Origin: Agromyces badenianii
GTDB taxonomy: Bacteria; Actinomycetota; Actinomycetes; Actinomycetales; Microbacteriaceae
Length of the DNA: 64,000 bases
Reading direction: 5' to 3'
Assembly (NCBI RefSeq): GCF_003070885.1
Contig: NZ_CP028913.1
Location: 1,550,001-1,614,000 of the forward strand
Each line of letters opens with the position of its first letter. Position 1 is the first letter of the stretch. The notes under the pieces were generated by a model. It saw only the letters and a list, made by a program, of their open reading frames with translations. It had not been told where the DNA came from and made no database searches. The translations under genes and the position numbers were made by a program. Positions 8,424-17,635 of the stretch are shown piece by piece.

Positions 8424-9985
8424 GCCGCACTCGACACATCGGGCTCATCGTCGCCGCGGTCGCGAGACCGGCGGCGGGCGATGAGTCCGGCGGCCACCAG
8501 CGCCGCCAGCGAGCCGATCGAGATCACGAGAGGCACGCTCGCGCCGAGCACCACCGACGGCGTCAGGCCATCGCGCAACTCGACGTCGGTGACCATGGCG
8601 CCCGGCTCATAGGCCGGGAGCGAATCGATGGTGCGACCCGCCGGGTCGATGACCTGACTCGTGCCCACCGTCGAGATGTTCACGACCGAGCGACCGGTCT
8701 CGACGGCCCGCAGTCGCGCGATCGCGAGCTGTTGCTCGTTCTCGTCGGTGCCGCGGAAGTCGGCGTTGTTCGTCTGGAGCATGTAGAGCTGCGCGCCGTC
8801 GCGCGCCCCCTCCCACATGACCTCGTCGTAGATGACGTCGAAACAGATCGCGAGCCCCGTGACCGCATCGCCGAGGTCGAACACCGGTGCGTTCGTGCCC
8901 GCGGTGTAGCCCCGCTGGATGAGTCCGGTGAGGTCTCCGGCGATCGCGTCGAAGAACCAGCGGTCGGGGATGTATTCGCCGAACGGCACCGGATTGCGCT
9001 TGTCGAAGCGGTCGACGGCTCCCTCGCCGGCACGCCAGAGCAACGACGAGTTGAAGTAGAGATCGTCTTCGGTCGTCACGGTGTTCAGCACGATCGGTGC
9101 GTCGAGCGTCTCGCCGAGGCGGTCGAAGACGCTCGCGGCCCACTCGTTCCGCGTCGGGTCGATGTCGGAGCCGCCTTCGGGCCAGAGCAGCACGTCGATG
9201 CCCGGCACGTCGAGAATCGGCTCGGTCGCCGCGAGCTGCGCGGCCAGCACGTCGCCCGGCTCGCGTTCGTCGAAGTAGCCCGCCGGTCCGTCGCCCTGCA
9301 CGCTCGCCACCCGGAGTTCCCCGGCCGGGGTCGTCTGCCATGCCGGCACGAGCGCGGTCGCCGCGATGAGCAGCACGGCCGGCACGGCCGTGACCGGTCG
9401 GCGCCATCCCGCGAGCCGGATCCACTCGATGATGCCCGCGACGATGGCGACCATCACGAAGCCGAGTCCCGTCGAGCCGATCCACGAGACGACCTCGGCG
9501 AACGGGCTCTCCGACTGGCTGAGCGCGGCACGCCCCCAGGGAAAACCGCCGTAGGGGATGCTGCCGGTCGCCGCCTCGCGCACGCACCAGAGCCCGGCCA
9601 CGACGAGCGGCAGCGCGATGAGCCGTACCCACTGCGAGCCGCCGACCTGCGGGAGCCATCGGTAGGCGAGAGCGATGAGCACGCCGCCGCCCGCGACGAA
9701 GAGCGACTCGAGCACCGAGAGGGCGATCCACGGCACCGGTCCGAGGTAGAGCGAGGTCCACGACACCTGGAACAGGTAGAACGAGAGGCCGAAGGCGAAC
9801 CCGACGAGGGCTGCGCCCCACGACGATCGGCCGATCAGGCTGATCAGGGCGAGGGCGATGCCGAGGAACGCGGCCGGCCACATACCGGCACCCGGAAAGC
9901 CCAGGTCGTAGACGACACCGCCGGCCACCGCGACGAGCACCGCGGCCCAGAGGGGCAACAGCGGTCGTTCGGCGTTCTCGGGCAC
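8420..9985 (-). CDS. lnt: Apolipoprotein N-acyltransferase
   Basis: A 521-residue integral membrane enzyme that N-acylates the amino-terminal cysteine of lipoproteins. The first 215 residues contain about six to seven membrane helices and are followed by a nitrilase-like extracytoplasmic domain. The catalytic triad is visible: Glu270 in LWPEGG, Lys329 in DKRNPVPFGE and Cys381 in AICFD. A final helix lies near 485-508. Start GTG at 9985: no Shine-Dalgarno, but TAGGCT lies 6 nt upstream, suggesting a leaderless transcript separate from the helicase gene above. Several lipoprotein candidates (FKBP, GH3) occur in the same window. Confidence 0.95.
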   Translation of the reverse strand: MPENAERPLLPLWAAVLVAVAGGVVYDLGFPGAGMWPAAFLGIALALISLIGRSSWGAALVGFAFGLSFYLFQVSWTSLYLGPVPWIALSVLESLFVAGGGVLIALAYRWLPQVGGSQWVRLIALPLVVAGLWCVREAATGSIPYGGFPWGRAALSQSESPFAEVVSWIGSTGLGFVMVAIVAGIIEWIRLAGWRRPVTAVPAVLLIAATALVPAWQTTPAGELRVASVQGDGPAGYFDEREPGDVLAAQLAATEPILDVPGIDVLLWPEGGSDIDPTRNEWAASVFDRLGETLDAPIVLNTVTTEDDLYFNSSLLWRAGEGAVDRFDKRNPVPFGEYIPDRWFFDAIAGDLTGLIQRGYTAGTNAPVFDLGDAVTGLAICFDVIYDEVMWEGARDGAQLYMLQTNNADFRGTDENEQQLAIARLRAVETGRSVVNISTVGTSQVIDPAGRTIDSLPAYEPGAMVTDVELRDGLTPSVVLGASVPLVISIGSLAALVAAGLIARRRSRDRGDDEPDVSSAA

Positions 9986-9991
9986 CAGATC

Positions 9992-9997
9992 AGCCTA
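9992..9997 (-). promoter_or_regulatory. Putative -10 box of a leaderless transcript (lnt)
   Basis: TAGGCT on the minus strand, 6 nt before the GTG at 9985. Confidence 0.5.
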
Positions 9998-10015
9998 AGC
10001 GACCGCGCCGACGGT

Positions 10016-12445
10016 TCAGGCGACCGTGCCGTAGGCGACGACGCCCCGGCGAACTGCGTCGATGGCGGCACGCGCGGTCGCCCCGAGCTCTGAATCGGCG
10101 ACGATCGAGACCTGGTCGAGCAGGTCGACCACCTGCTTCGTGAGACGCACGAAGTCACCGGCTGCGAGTTCGGTGTCGGCGAGCACCGTGCCGAGCCCGG
10201 TGCCACGCGCCCACGCGTGCATCGCCGAGGCGAGCGCGGGCGAGGGCACGTCGCTGCCCGGCAGGCGATGCTCGCGCTCCAGGTCGTCGAGCACGCTCCA
10301 CGTGTCGCTCGTGCGCTCGAACGCCTCGCGGAACCGGCCGCGCGGCAACCGGTACTCGACACCGCTGTCGTCGCGTCGAGGCTCGTAGACGAGCGCGGCG
10401 GCCATCGCGGCGAGACCCGGCTCGTCGAGGCCGTCCCAGAGACCGCGCCGCAAGCACTCCGCCACGAGCAGGTCGCGCTCACCGTAGATGCGCTTGAGAA
10501 TGCGCCCCGACGCGGTCGAAACGAGCGAGCCGGATGCATCGCGATCGAGATAGCCGAGGGACTCGAGCACCTCGGTCACCCGGTCGAACCGCTTCGCCAC
10601 TTGCCCGGTGCGGGTGCGGATCTGGCGCGAGAGCTGCTCGTGCTCCTGCTTGAGGCGCCACCACCGCTCGGCCCAGCGGGCGTGCGACTCGCGTTCGGCG
10701 CAACCGTGGCACGGGTGCGCGCGCATCGCCTTGCGCGCCGCAGCGAGTTCGCGTTGCATCCGCTCACGCTGGCCGTGCGTCGGGTTTCCGCGCGACGACT
10801 GCCGCTCGATCTCGCCGATGCGGCGTCGGAGCGCGGCGTATTCGCCGAAGTCACCGAGATGGCACTGCATCGCCTGCTCGAAGCCCGCCATCGACTCCTC
10901 CTGCTTGCGGAGCGTGCGTGCGAGGTCGACGACGGCCCGATCGGCCTGGAACTGAGCGAAGGAGAGTTCGAGGATCTGCCGGGTGCGCTCCCGACCGAAC
11001 TGGTCGATGAGGTTCACGGCCATGTTGTAGGTCGGGCGGAAGCTCGAGTTGAGCGGGTAGCTGCGGCGCGACGCCAGTGAGGCGACCGCCTCGGGGTCGA
11101 GGCCGTCGACCCATTGGATGACCGAGTGGCCCTCGACGTCGATGCCGCGGCGACCCGCCCGCCCCGTCAGCTGGGTGTACTCCCCCGGCGTGATCGGCAC
11201 CCGGGCCTCGCCGTTGAACTTCTCGAGCTTCTCGAGCACGACGGAGCGCGCCGGCATGTTGACGCCGAGGGCGAGCGTCTCGGTCGCGAACACGACCTTC
11301 AGCAGCTTCAACTGGAAGAGCTCTTCGACGATCTCCTTGAACGCCGGGAGCATGCCCGCGTGGTGGGCGGCGACGCCGCGCTCGAGGCCCTCGAGCCATT
11401 CCCAGTAGCCGAGCACCGCCAGGTCTTCATCGCGCAGCATGCGGGCGCGCGCTTCGACGATCTGCCGGATCTCGGCTCGCTCCGCGGATTCGGTGAGTCG
11501 GATGCCGCTGCGCAGCACCTGCCGCACCGCCTGGTCGCACCCGGCGCGCGAGAAGATGAACACGATCGCCGGCAGCAGGTTCTTACCCTGCAGCATCGCG
11601 ACGACCTCCGGGCGGTCCGCCCGCCCGTTGCCGCGTGCATCGCGGTGGTAGCGGCCGCGATCGCCTCCGCGTTGGCCGCGGGTGGAACGCCCCGAGATCG
11701 ATCGGCCGCCGGCTCTCGCGAGCTGCTTGAGCTCGGGGTTCACCCGGTGGGTCGCCGCCTGGCCGGAGGAGTCGAAGAGGTCGAGCATCTTGGACTTCAC
11801 GAGCACGTGCTGCTCGAGCGGCACCGGTCGCTCTTCGGAGACGATGACGTCGGTGTCGCCGCGCACGGCCTGCAGCCAGTCTCCGAACTCCTCGGCGTTG
11901 GAGACGGTGGCCGAGAGCGAGACGAGGCGCACCTCCTCGGGCAGGTGGATGATGACCTCCTCCCACACCGCACCGCGGAACCGGTCGGCGAGGTAGTGCA
12001 CCTCGTCCATGACCACGTACGCGAGGCGGTCGAGCAGCGGCGAATCGGCGTAGAGCATGTTGCGCAGCACCTCGGTCGTCATCACGACGATGCGCGCGCC
12101 CGAGTTGACGTTCGTGTCGCCCGTGAGCAGGCCGACCGAATCGGCGCCCCACGTGTCGACGAACTCCTGGTACTTCTGATTCGAGAGCGCCTTGATCGGA
12201 GTCGTGTAGAAGACCTTCGCCCCGGGTTCCTGCATGGCGAGGAACACCGCGAACTCGGCCACGACCGTCTTGCCCGCACCGGTCGGTGCCGCGACCAGCA
12301 CGCTGCGACCCTCATCGAGCGCCGCACACGACGCGAGCTGGAACGGGTCGAGGTCGAATCGCTGCCCTGCGGCGAACTCGGCAAGACGCGGCTGGCGGCG
12401 TTGCCGGCGAGAGAGCGCATAACGCTCGGCCGGCGAGAGGCTCAT
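10016..12445 (-). CDS. helY: Ski2-like DEAD/DEAH-box RNA helicase (HelY type)
   Basis: An 809-residue superfamily-2 helicase of the Ski2/Mtr4 type known in mycobacteria as HelY. Walker A APTGAGKT is at 53-60, the PIKALSNQK motif near 83-91, DEVH at 147-150, SLSATVSN near 178 and the QLTGRAGRRGID motif VI near 425. A basic RG-rich insertion lies around 240-270. The C-terminal half holds the helical DSHCT-like region with CHGC near 580. It presumably unwinds structured RNA. It lies 12 nt after tatC, matching the conserved pafB-pafC-tatA-tatC-helY order. The ATG is preferred to the adjacent GTG at 12448. Confidence 0.93.
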   Translation of the reverse strand: MSLSPAERYALSRRQRRQPRLAEFAAGQRFDLDPFQLASCAALDEGRSVLVAAPTGAGKTVVAEFAVFLAMQEPGAKVFYTTPIKALSNQKYQEFVDTWGADSVGLLTGDTNVNSGARIVVMTTEVLRNMLYADSPLLDRLAYVVMDEVHYLADRFRGAVWEEVIIHLPEEVRLVSLSATVSNAEEFGDWLQAVRGDTDVIVSEERPVPLEQHVLVKSKMLDLFDSSGQAATHRVNPELKQLARAGGRSISGRSTRGQRGGDRGRYHRDARGNGRADRPEVVAMLQGKNLLPAIVFIFSRAGCDQAVRQVLRSGIRLTESAERAEIRQIVEARARMLRDEDLAVLGYWEWLEGLERGVAAHHAGMLPAFKEIVEELFQLKLLKVVFATETLALGVNMPARSVVLEKLEKFNGEARVPITPGEYTQLTGRAGRRGIDVEGHSVIQWVDGLDPEAVASLASRRSYPLNSSFRPTYNMAVNLIDQFGRERTRQILELSFAQFQADRAVVDLARTLRKQEESMAGFEQAMQCHLGDFGEYAALRRRIGEIERQSSRGNPTHGQRERMQRELAAARKAMRAHPCHGCAERESHARWAERWWRLKQEHEQLSRQIRTRTGQVAKRFDRVTEVLESLGYLDRDASGSLVSTASGRILKRIYGERDLLVAECLRRGLWDGLDEPGLAAMAAALVYEPRRDDSGVEYRLPRGRFREAFERTSDTWSVLDDLEREHRLPGSDVPSPALASAMHAWARGTGLGTVLADTELAAGDFVRLTKQVVDLLDQVSIVADSELGATARAAIDAVRRGVVAYGTVA

Positions 12446-12457
12446 CACCTCTCCAGC

Positions 12458-13255
12458 CTAGACAGGCTCCCCGAATTCGAGCGCGTTCCGGCGTGCGACA
12501 CGACGATCATGGAGGTGGGTGATGAACCAGGCCAGGAAGTACAGGCCGATCATCGGGATCGCGAGCATGAACATCGACACGACATCGGCCGACGGCGTCG
12601 CGACAGCGGTGAACAGCACGATCACGAGGATCGCGACCCGCCACGACTTGATGATCGCCGCGGCGCTGATGACGCCCGCGAAGTTCAGCAGCACGACGAA
12701 GACGGGCACCACGAAGGCGATGCCGATGGCCACGACGAGCTTCAGCACGAAGTCGATGTACTCCTTAGCGGTCAGGAGCGTCTCACCGCCCTCGGGCACG
12801 AAGCTCGTCATGAGCTTCACGATGTTCGGCAGCACGAACCAGCCTGCGGCGCACCCCGCGAAGAACAGCGGGATCGCCGTCGCGAAGAATGCGAGGGTGA
12901 ATCTACGCTCGCGTTTGTTCAGCCCGGGCACGAGGAACGCGAAGATCTGGTAGAGCCACACGGGGCTCGAGATCACGATGCCGATCGTGAAGGCGATCTG
13001 GAGCATCAGGTCGAACGAGCTCGAGATCGTCTGGAAGATGATGGCGGTGTCGTCGCCCCGTGCCTCGGCCACCCGGGCCACCGGCTCTTGGAGGGCATCC
13101 CAGATGAACGCATCGGTGAGCCACCAGCCGAGGCCGGTGCCCACCACGATCGCGATCGCCGCGAAGAACAGGCGCTTGCGGAGCTCGATCAGGTGCTGAC
13201 CGAGCGACATCCGCTTCTCGCGGTCCTTCTCGCCGCGATCTTTCACCGCGGTCAC
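12458..13255 (-). CDS. tatC: Sec-independent protein translocase TatC
   Basis: A 265-residue polytopic core subunit of the twin-arginine translocase, which binds RR signal peptides of folded exported proteins. The cytoplasmic N-terminal motif HLIELRKRLFF (about 21-31) is diagnostic. About six membrane helices follow, with FAFLVPGLNKRERR at the cytoplasmic loop near 104-117. The charged tail ends with HDRRVARRNA. The GTG start at 13255 lies 5 nt after the tatA stop, so the two genes are co-transcribed. Confidence 0.97.
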   Translation of the reverse strand: MTAVKDRGEKDREKRMSLGQHLIELRKRLFFAAIAIVVGTGLGWWLTDAFIWDALQEPVARVAEARGDDTAIIFQTISSSFDLMLQIAFTIGIVISSPVWLYQIFAFLVPGLNKRERRFTLAFFATAIPLFFAGCAAGWFVLPNIVKLMTSFVPEGGETLLTAKEYIDFVLKLVVAIGIAFVVPVFVVLLNFAGVISAAAIIKSWRVAILVIVLFTAVATPSADVVSMFMLAIPMIGLYFLAWFITHLHDRRVARRNALEFGEPV

Positions 13256-13260
13256 CGGAG

Positions 13261-13473
13261 TCAGGAGTTCTTGCCGGAATCCGGACCGTCGGACTTCGGC
13301 GTCTCGTCGACGGGCGCGTCAGAGTCGGTCTTGTCGGAGCGCACCTCGCTCTTGAGGATCTTCATCGACTGGCCGAGACTGCGGGCGAGCGCGGGGAGCT
13401 TGGGAGCTCCGAAGAGCAGCAGGATGACCACGAGGATGATCAGTGCATGCCAACCGGTGAAGCCTTGCCACAT
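13261..13473 (-). CDS. tatA: Sec-independent protein translocase TatA
   Basis: A 70-residue pore-forming Tat subunit: a membrane helix at about 8-22, the hinge FGAPKLPALARSLGQSM that introduces the amphipathic helix, and a short acidic/basic tail. The longer open frame upstream is rejected because the family begins a few residues before the membrane helix, so the ATG at 13473 is chosen. No strong ribosome binding site is seen. It lies between pafC and tatC in the conserved order. A separate tatB is not present here. Confidence 0.95.
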   Translation of the reverse strand: MWQGFTGWHALIILVVILLLFGAPKLPALARSLGQSMKILKSEVRSDKTDSDAPVDETPKSDGPDSGKNS

Positions 13474-13510
13474 GGGGGTTCGTCCATTCGTCGATGCGGG
13501 TGACGACAGT

Positions 13511-14548
13511 CTACCTGTCGTCGATGGCGGGGTGGTGCGGCCCGGCATCGGGTGCTCGGGATGCATCGGATGCCGCCGGATCTGCGTAGCCCGCGAGCCC
13601 TGCGGCAGCCCATTCGGCCACGACGGCGCGCGCCTCTGCCGGCGCTACCACGGTCACGAGCCCCGGCAGACCCGCCACGAGGCGCTTGAGCCCGTGCACG
13701 TGAGCGAGTCGCAGGGTCACCCGCAGGCGTCCATCGACCGACTCGGTCCGGGAGTCGGCGAGGTAGTCGGCGAGCAGCGGCAGCGTCTCGGGCGCGACAT
13801 CGACGACGACGTCGAGGTCGGTCTCCGAGCCCTGGAAGAGCGTGTCAGGAACGATGCGATCGGAGTGGTCGCCGATCGGCGCGTCGGAGACGAGCAGCTC
13901 GCTCATGCGATCGACCCTGAAGTTGCGCACGTCTTCGCGCGTGTGGCAGTAGGCCTGGAGGTACCAGTCGGCGTCTTGCGACAGGATGCGCAACGGGTCG
14001 ACGCGGCGCCTGCCCGCAACGCCGAGCGCATTCCGGTACTCGAACTCGAGCTGCCGGCCGCCGGTCACCGCCTCGCGGATGAGCGCCAGCGAGGCATCCG
14101 CTTCGGACTCGGCGACCGCCAGTCGACTGGGCGCCGCCGAAGCGCCGGCGGTGAGCTTGGCCATGAGCGAGGCGAGCGAGGCTCGGCCGGCGTTCTCGGG
14201 CGATGCCGAGAGGTACTGCAGCCCGGCGATGAGCGCGGCGGCCTCGCGGGCCGAGAGCCTCGGGGCGTCGTCGATCGCGACGTGATGCACGATGACGATC
14301 ACATCGTCGTCTTCGAACGCGTCCCAATCGATGTCGAAGAGGTCGTTGGGCTGGTACGTGCCGGTCTCGCCGGGCAGTCCCGAGGTGGCGATGAGGCGCA
14401 CCGCGTGGCGGATCTCGTCTTCGGAGAGGCCGAAGTGGGCCGCGGCCTCGGCCACGTCGACGACGCGCTGCTCGAGCAGGTACGGCACGAACGAGAGCAG
14501 GAACACGAGCTTGTCGGGCGCCCTCAGGGGCTTCGGTCGCTTGGCCAT
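13511..14548 (-). CDS. pafC: WYL-domain transcriptional regulator PafC
   Basis: A 345-residue partner of PafB. In mycobacteria the PafBC heterodimer activates the LexA-independent DNA damage response. An N-terminal winged-helix-like region (about 8-90) precedes the WYL domain, where WYLQAY lies near residue 195 in a stretch with arginine-rich surroundings. A WCX-like C-terminal domain follows. The ATG at 14548 touches the pafB stop; a GTG one codon upstream (14551) behind GGGGAGGGG is an equally plausible start. Tight coupling with pafB supports complex formation. The proline/alanine tail is probably unstructured. Confidence 0.93.
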   Translation of the reverse strand: MAKRPKPLRAPDKLVFLLSFVPYLLEQRVVDVAEAAAHFGLSEDEIRHAVRLIATSGLPGETGTYQPNDLFDIDWDAFEDDDVIVIVHHVAIDDAPRLSAREAAALIAGLQYLSASPENAGRASLASLMAKLTAGASAAPSRLAVAESEADASLALIREAVTGGRQLEFEYRNALGVAGRRRVDPLRILSQDADWYLQAYCHTREDVRNFRVDRMSELLVSDAPIGDHSDRIVPDTLFQGSETDLDVVVDVAPETLPLLADYLADSRTESVDGRLRVTLRLAHVHGLKRLVAGLPGLVTVVAPAEARAVVAEWAAAGLAGYADPAASDASRAPDAGPHHPAIDDR

Positions 14549-15588
14549 CACGGTGTCCCCTCCCCTGGTTCCCGATGCGCGGCGGCGACGGCGCGGAGCC
14601 GGTCGCACACGGCGGCCCGCAGCGACGCCGGCGAGAGCACGCGCACCTCGGGGCCGTAGGCGGCGAGCTCGTCGGCGAACACCGCGGCATCCGTGTAGTG
14701 CAGGCGGATCACGCCGGCGTCTTCGTCACCCTCGATCGCGCGCTTGCCGAGCCGAACCTCGGCATCGCTGCCGCCGGTCACCGCGAGGTCTGCGACATTG
14801 CGCAGGTGCAGCTCCTGCAACTCCGCGATGATGCGGTCTTGCACGCCGAGCGGCGGCGCCTCGAAGGTCGAGCCCGGCACCGGCGCGACGTCGCCGATGA
14901 TGCGCGACAGGAGGAACGTGCGGGATTCACCGGCATCGTGGTCGAAGGCGTGCAGATGCCAGCGGCCGTCGTGCAGCACCACGGCGAGCGGATCGACGGT
15001 GCGCGGCCGCGGCTCGGCCTCGCCCGGTTTGAAGTACCTGAACCGCACCGTCTGACGCCGATCGAGCGCCTGGCGCAGCGGTTCGAACGCCGTGTCGCGC
15101 ACGCGCAGGCGCGGGGCGTAGCCGATCACCGGCTCACGCGGTTCGATGCCGAGCGATCGGAGCTTCGTGAGCGCACGTTGCGAGTCTGCCGAGAGCGAGG
15201 CTTCACGCCAGACCTCGGCGGCGAGGCCGAGCAGGGCGAGCTCGTCGGGGGTGAACCGAACCTCGTCGGGCAGGTCGTACTGTCCCTTCGGGATGCGGTA
15301 GCGCAATGCCTGGTTGTCGCCCGGGCGATCGGGCGACTCGACGGTCTCGAGCGGGATGCCGAGCTCGCGGATGTCGTCTTTGTCGCGCTCGAACTGCCGC
15401 TCGAGATTCGCATTCTGACCTGCGCTGTCGAAGCGCTCGGCGTAGCCTCGCACGGTCGACAGGATCTCGGACTTGAGGAGCCCCGTCTCGGTCGCGAGGA
15501 GCGCCAGCACGAGGCTGAAGAGGCGATCCTCGACGGGGACCCTCGACTCGCCCTTGACCTCTCCGCCGCTTGCCACAGGTGCGATCAT
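14548..15588 (-). CDS. pafB: WYL-domain transcriptional regulator PafB
   Basis: A 346-residue DNA-damage regulator with an N-terminal winged-helix domain (about 18-100), a central WYL domain (about 150-235, with RWHLHAF in place of a strict WYL triplet) and a WCX C-terminal region. It forms a heterodimer with PafC. The ATG at 15588 lacks a clear ribosome binding site; an in-frame GTG five codons later is possible. It lies 38 nt after the FKBP gene. The name reflects linkage to the Pup ligase gene pafA in mycobacteria, but no pup, dop, pafA or proteasome gene is found beside it here. Confidence 0.94.
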   Translation of the reverse strand: MIAPVASGGEVKGESRVPVEDRLFSLVLALLATETGLLKSEILSTVRGYAERFDSAGQNANLERQFERDKDDIRELGIPLETVESPDRPGDNQALRYRIPKGQYDLPDEVRFTPDELALLGLAAEVWREASLSADSQRALTKLRSLGIEPREPVIGYAPRLRVRDTAFEPLRQALDRRQTVRFRYFKPGEAEPRPRTVDPLAVVLHDGRWHLHAFDHDAGESRTFLLSRIIGDVAPVPGSTFEAPPLGVQDRIIAELQELHLRNVADLAVTGGSDAEVRLGKRAIEGDEDAGVIRLHYTDAAVFADELAAYGPEVRVLSPASLRAAVCDRLRAVAAAHREPGEGTP

Positions 15589-15626
15589 ACTGAACCGCGG
15601 TTACGGCGAGGGACGCCCGAAGCGAC

Positions 15627-16565
15627 TCAGACGACGCCGAGGATGTCGATCACGAAGAACAGGGTCGAGTTTCCGGGAACCGCTCCATTGCCCTGCTCGC
15701 CATACGCCTCGCTCGGCGGGATCACGACTCCGACCTGCGAACCGACCTTCTGGCCGATGACCGCCGTCGAGAATCCGGGAATGACCTGGCTCCCCTCGTC
15801 GTCGGCGACGACCAGGCTGATCGGGACGCCCTTCTCCCAACTGGAGTCGAAGACCTCGCCGTCGGCCCAGTTGACGCCCGTGTAGTGCACCACGACGGTG
15901 TCGCCGGACTCGACGACCTCGCCCGAGCCCTCCTTCAGCACCTCGACCTCGGTGGTCTCGAAGGGGTCGGCGCCCTTCGGCACGGTGATGCCGGGGCGGC
16001 CGTCGGGTGCGAGCACCACGGCGGGGAACCCGTCGCGGCTGAGCCGCACCGCGCCGTCGGCACGGGGCATGAACGCACGGATCACGTCGAAGACCGCCAC
16101 GAGGCTGTCGCCGCCCTCGGCGCCGGTCGGGTCGTCAGAGGGGCGGATGGCTTCCTGAGACGGCGCGACGACGACGACCCGCGATCCTTCTCGGGCGCAG
16201 CTGAGGCCCTTCGTGAACGCGATCAACGTGTCGTCGCCGATCGCGAGCGGTGCCGGATCCTCGTCGTAGCCGACGACCTGCACCTCCTCGCCGGTCGTTC
16301 CGTTGAAGAGCGACGCCCCGAGAAGGACGAACTGACCCTCTTCGATCAGCTCGCCGTCGCCCGCGATGATCTCCGTGCACTGCGTCTCTTCAGGTGCGAG
16401 CGGTGCCGGGAACTCGACCTTCGGCTTCTCGCCGAAGTCTCCCGTGACCGAGACCGCATCGGAGGAATCGCCTGAAACCGCCTCGGGAGCGGGCGCCGAA
16501 GCGCAGCCCGACAGCGTCAGGGCGATGATGCCGGCCGTGGCGAAGAGCGCGAATGACGAGCGCAC
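15627..16565 (-). CDS. FKBP-type peptidyl-prolyl isomerase lipoprotein
   Basis: A 312-residue exported prolyl isomerase. Residues 1-21 form a lipoprotein signal with lipobox LSGC, so Cys21 should be lipidated. Residues about 50-170 look like a degenerate first FKBP-like module. Residues about 205-312 are a recognisable FKBP domain with VHYTGVNWADGEVFDSS, VIPGFSTAVIGQKVGSQ and IPPSEAYGEQG. It should fold or chaperone proteins at the outer face of the membrane. Start GTG at 16565 with GAGG 5 nt upstream. It sits between trmI and pafB, where Pup-proteasome genes lie in many actinobacteria. Confidence 0.93.
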   Translation of the reverse strand: MRSSFALFATAGIIALTLSGCASAPAPEAVSGDSSDAVSVTGDFGEKPKVEFPAPLAPEETQCTEIIAGDGELIEEGQFVLLGASLFNGTTGEEVQVVGYDEDPAPLAIGDDTLIAFTKGLSCAREGSRVVVVAPSQEAIRPSDDPTGAEGGDSLVAVFDVIRAFMPRADGAVRLSRDGFPAVVLAPDGRPGITVPKGADPFETTEVEVLKEGSGEVVESGDTVVVHYTGVNWADGEVFDSSWEKGVPISLVVADDEGSQVIPGFSTAVIGQKVGSQVGVVIPPSEAYGEQGNGAVPGNSTLFFVIDILGVV

Positions 16566-16606
16566 TGATCCTCGATTCTTGGGTGATCGGTGAGGGCGTT
16601 GAAAGC

Positions 16607-17635
16607 CTACTCGGCTTCGCCTCGGGGGTCGGTGTCGGTCACGCGCTCGGTGTCGGTCACGCGCGAACGGGATGCCGCGGCATCCGCCTGCCTGACGCGC
16701 TTGCGGAGGCTCTTGTCGCTGACCGAGCGCTCACCGAGCGCGCCGGGTGTCCAGGCCTCGACGTCTTCGTCGCTGAACTCCGTCTTCGACGGGCGACGCT
16801 TGAGCTCGGGCAGCACCGTGTCGGGCGCGAGCCGGCGCGCGGTGATGAGGAAGCCCGTGTGCGCGATCATGCGGTGATCGGGGCGCACCGCGAGACCCTG
16901 CACGTGCCAGCCGCGCACCATCGTCTCGCTCGAGGCCGGCTCGGTGTACTCCCCCGTGGCGCGGATCGCCTCGGCGACCCGAGAGAGCTGCGTGGCGGTC
17001 GCGATGTAGCAGAGCAGCACACCGCCGGGCTTCAGGGCGACCGAGACGGCGTCGAGGCACTCCCACGGCGCGAGCATGTCGAGCACGACCCGGTCGACGG
17101 ATGCCTCGGCGACCGTGTCGGGCAGCATCTCGGCCAGATCGCCGAGCGTGACCGACCAGTTCTCGGGGTCGGCGCCGTGGAACGTCGCCACGTTGCCTCG
17201 GGCGACGCTCGCGAAGTCCTCACGTCGTTCGAACGAGTACAGGTGCCCCTCGGCACCGATCGCGCGGAGCAGCCAGAGCGAGAGCGCCCCCGAGCCGACA
17301 CCCGCCTCGACGACGCGGGCGCCCGGGAAGATGTCGGCCTGCGCGAGGATCTGCGCGGCGTCTTTCGGGTAGACGATCGCGGCGCCTCGCGGCATCGACA
17401 TGACGAAGTCGGTGAGCAGCGGGCGCAGCGCGAGGTATTCGATGCCCGCCTGGTTCGCGACGACCGAGCCGTCGGGGCGGCCGATCAGGTCGTCGTGCGC
17501 GAGCAGCCCCTTGTGCGAGTGGAAGTGCGCCCCCGGTTGCAGCGTGATCGTGTGCAGGCGGCCCTTCGGGCCCGTCAGCTGCACCCGGTCGCCGACCCGG
17601 AACGGGCCGCTCTGCTCGCCCCTGCTCGCGGTCAC
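16607..17635 (-). CDS. trmI: tRNA (adenine-58-N1)-methyltransferase TrmI
   Basis: A 342-residue SAM-dependent methyltransferase that forms m1A58 in the T loop of tRNA. The N-terminal small barrel (about 10-65) has the TGPKGR and GRPDGS motifs. The SAM pocket EAGVGSGALS is at 110-119, and the DMLAPWECL motif lies near 180. The C-terminal tail (after about 285) is charged and low in complexity, and ends with a duplicated RVTDT unit encoded by an 18-bp tandem repeat. The GTG start overlaps the HAD gene stop by 4 nt (GTGA). In mycobacteria trmI also sits at the head of the proteasome/pafBC region. Confidence 0.94.
   Translation of the reverse strand: MTASRGEQSGPFRVGDRVQLTGPKGRLHTITLQPGAHFHSHKGLLAHDDLIGRPDGSVVANQAGIEYLALRPLLTDFVMSMPRGAAIVYPKDAAQILAQADIFPGARVVEAGVGSGALSLWLLRAIGAEGHLYSFERREDFASVARGNVATFHGADPENWSVTLGDLAEMLPDTVAEASVDRVVLDMLAPWECLDAVSVALKPGGVLLCYIATATQLSRVAEAIRATGEYTEPASSETMVRGWHVQGLAVRPDHRMIAHTGFLITARRLAPDTVLPELKRRPSKTEFSDEDVEAWTPGALGERSVSDKSLRKRVRQADAAASRSRVTDTERVTDTDPRGEAE
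16629..16664. repeat. Two tandem copies of an 18-bp unit inside trmI
   Basis: Units 16629-16646 and 16647-16664 are identical. On the coding (minus) strand they encode a repeated RVTDT-E/D motif in the TrmI tail. In-frame, so length variation would not break the gene. Confidence 0.9.

Noticed and set aside
11114..14659. A 1181-codon open frame on the plus strand
   Set aside because: It is antisense to the helicase, TatC, TatA and PafC genes, which have clear family motifs. The translation is Arg/Glu/His-rich, as expected for a shadow frame in high-GC DNA.
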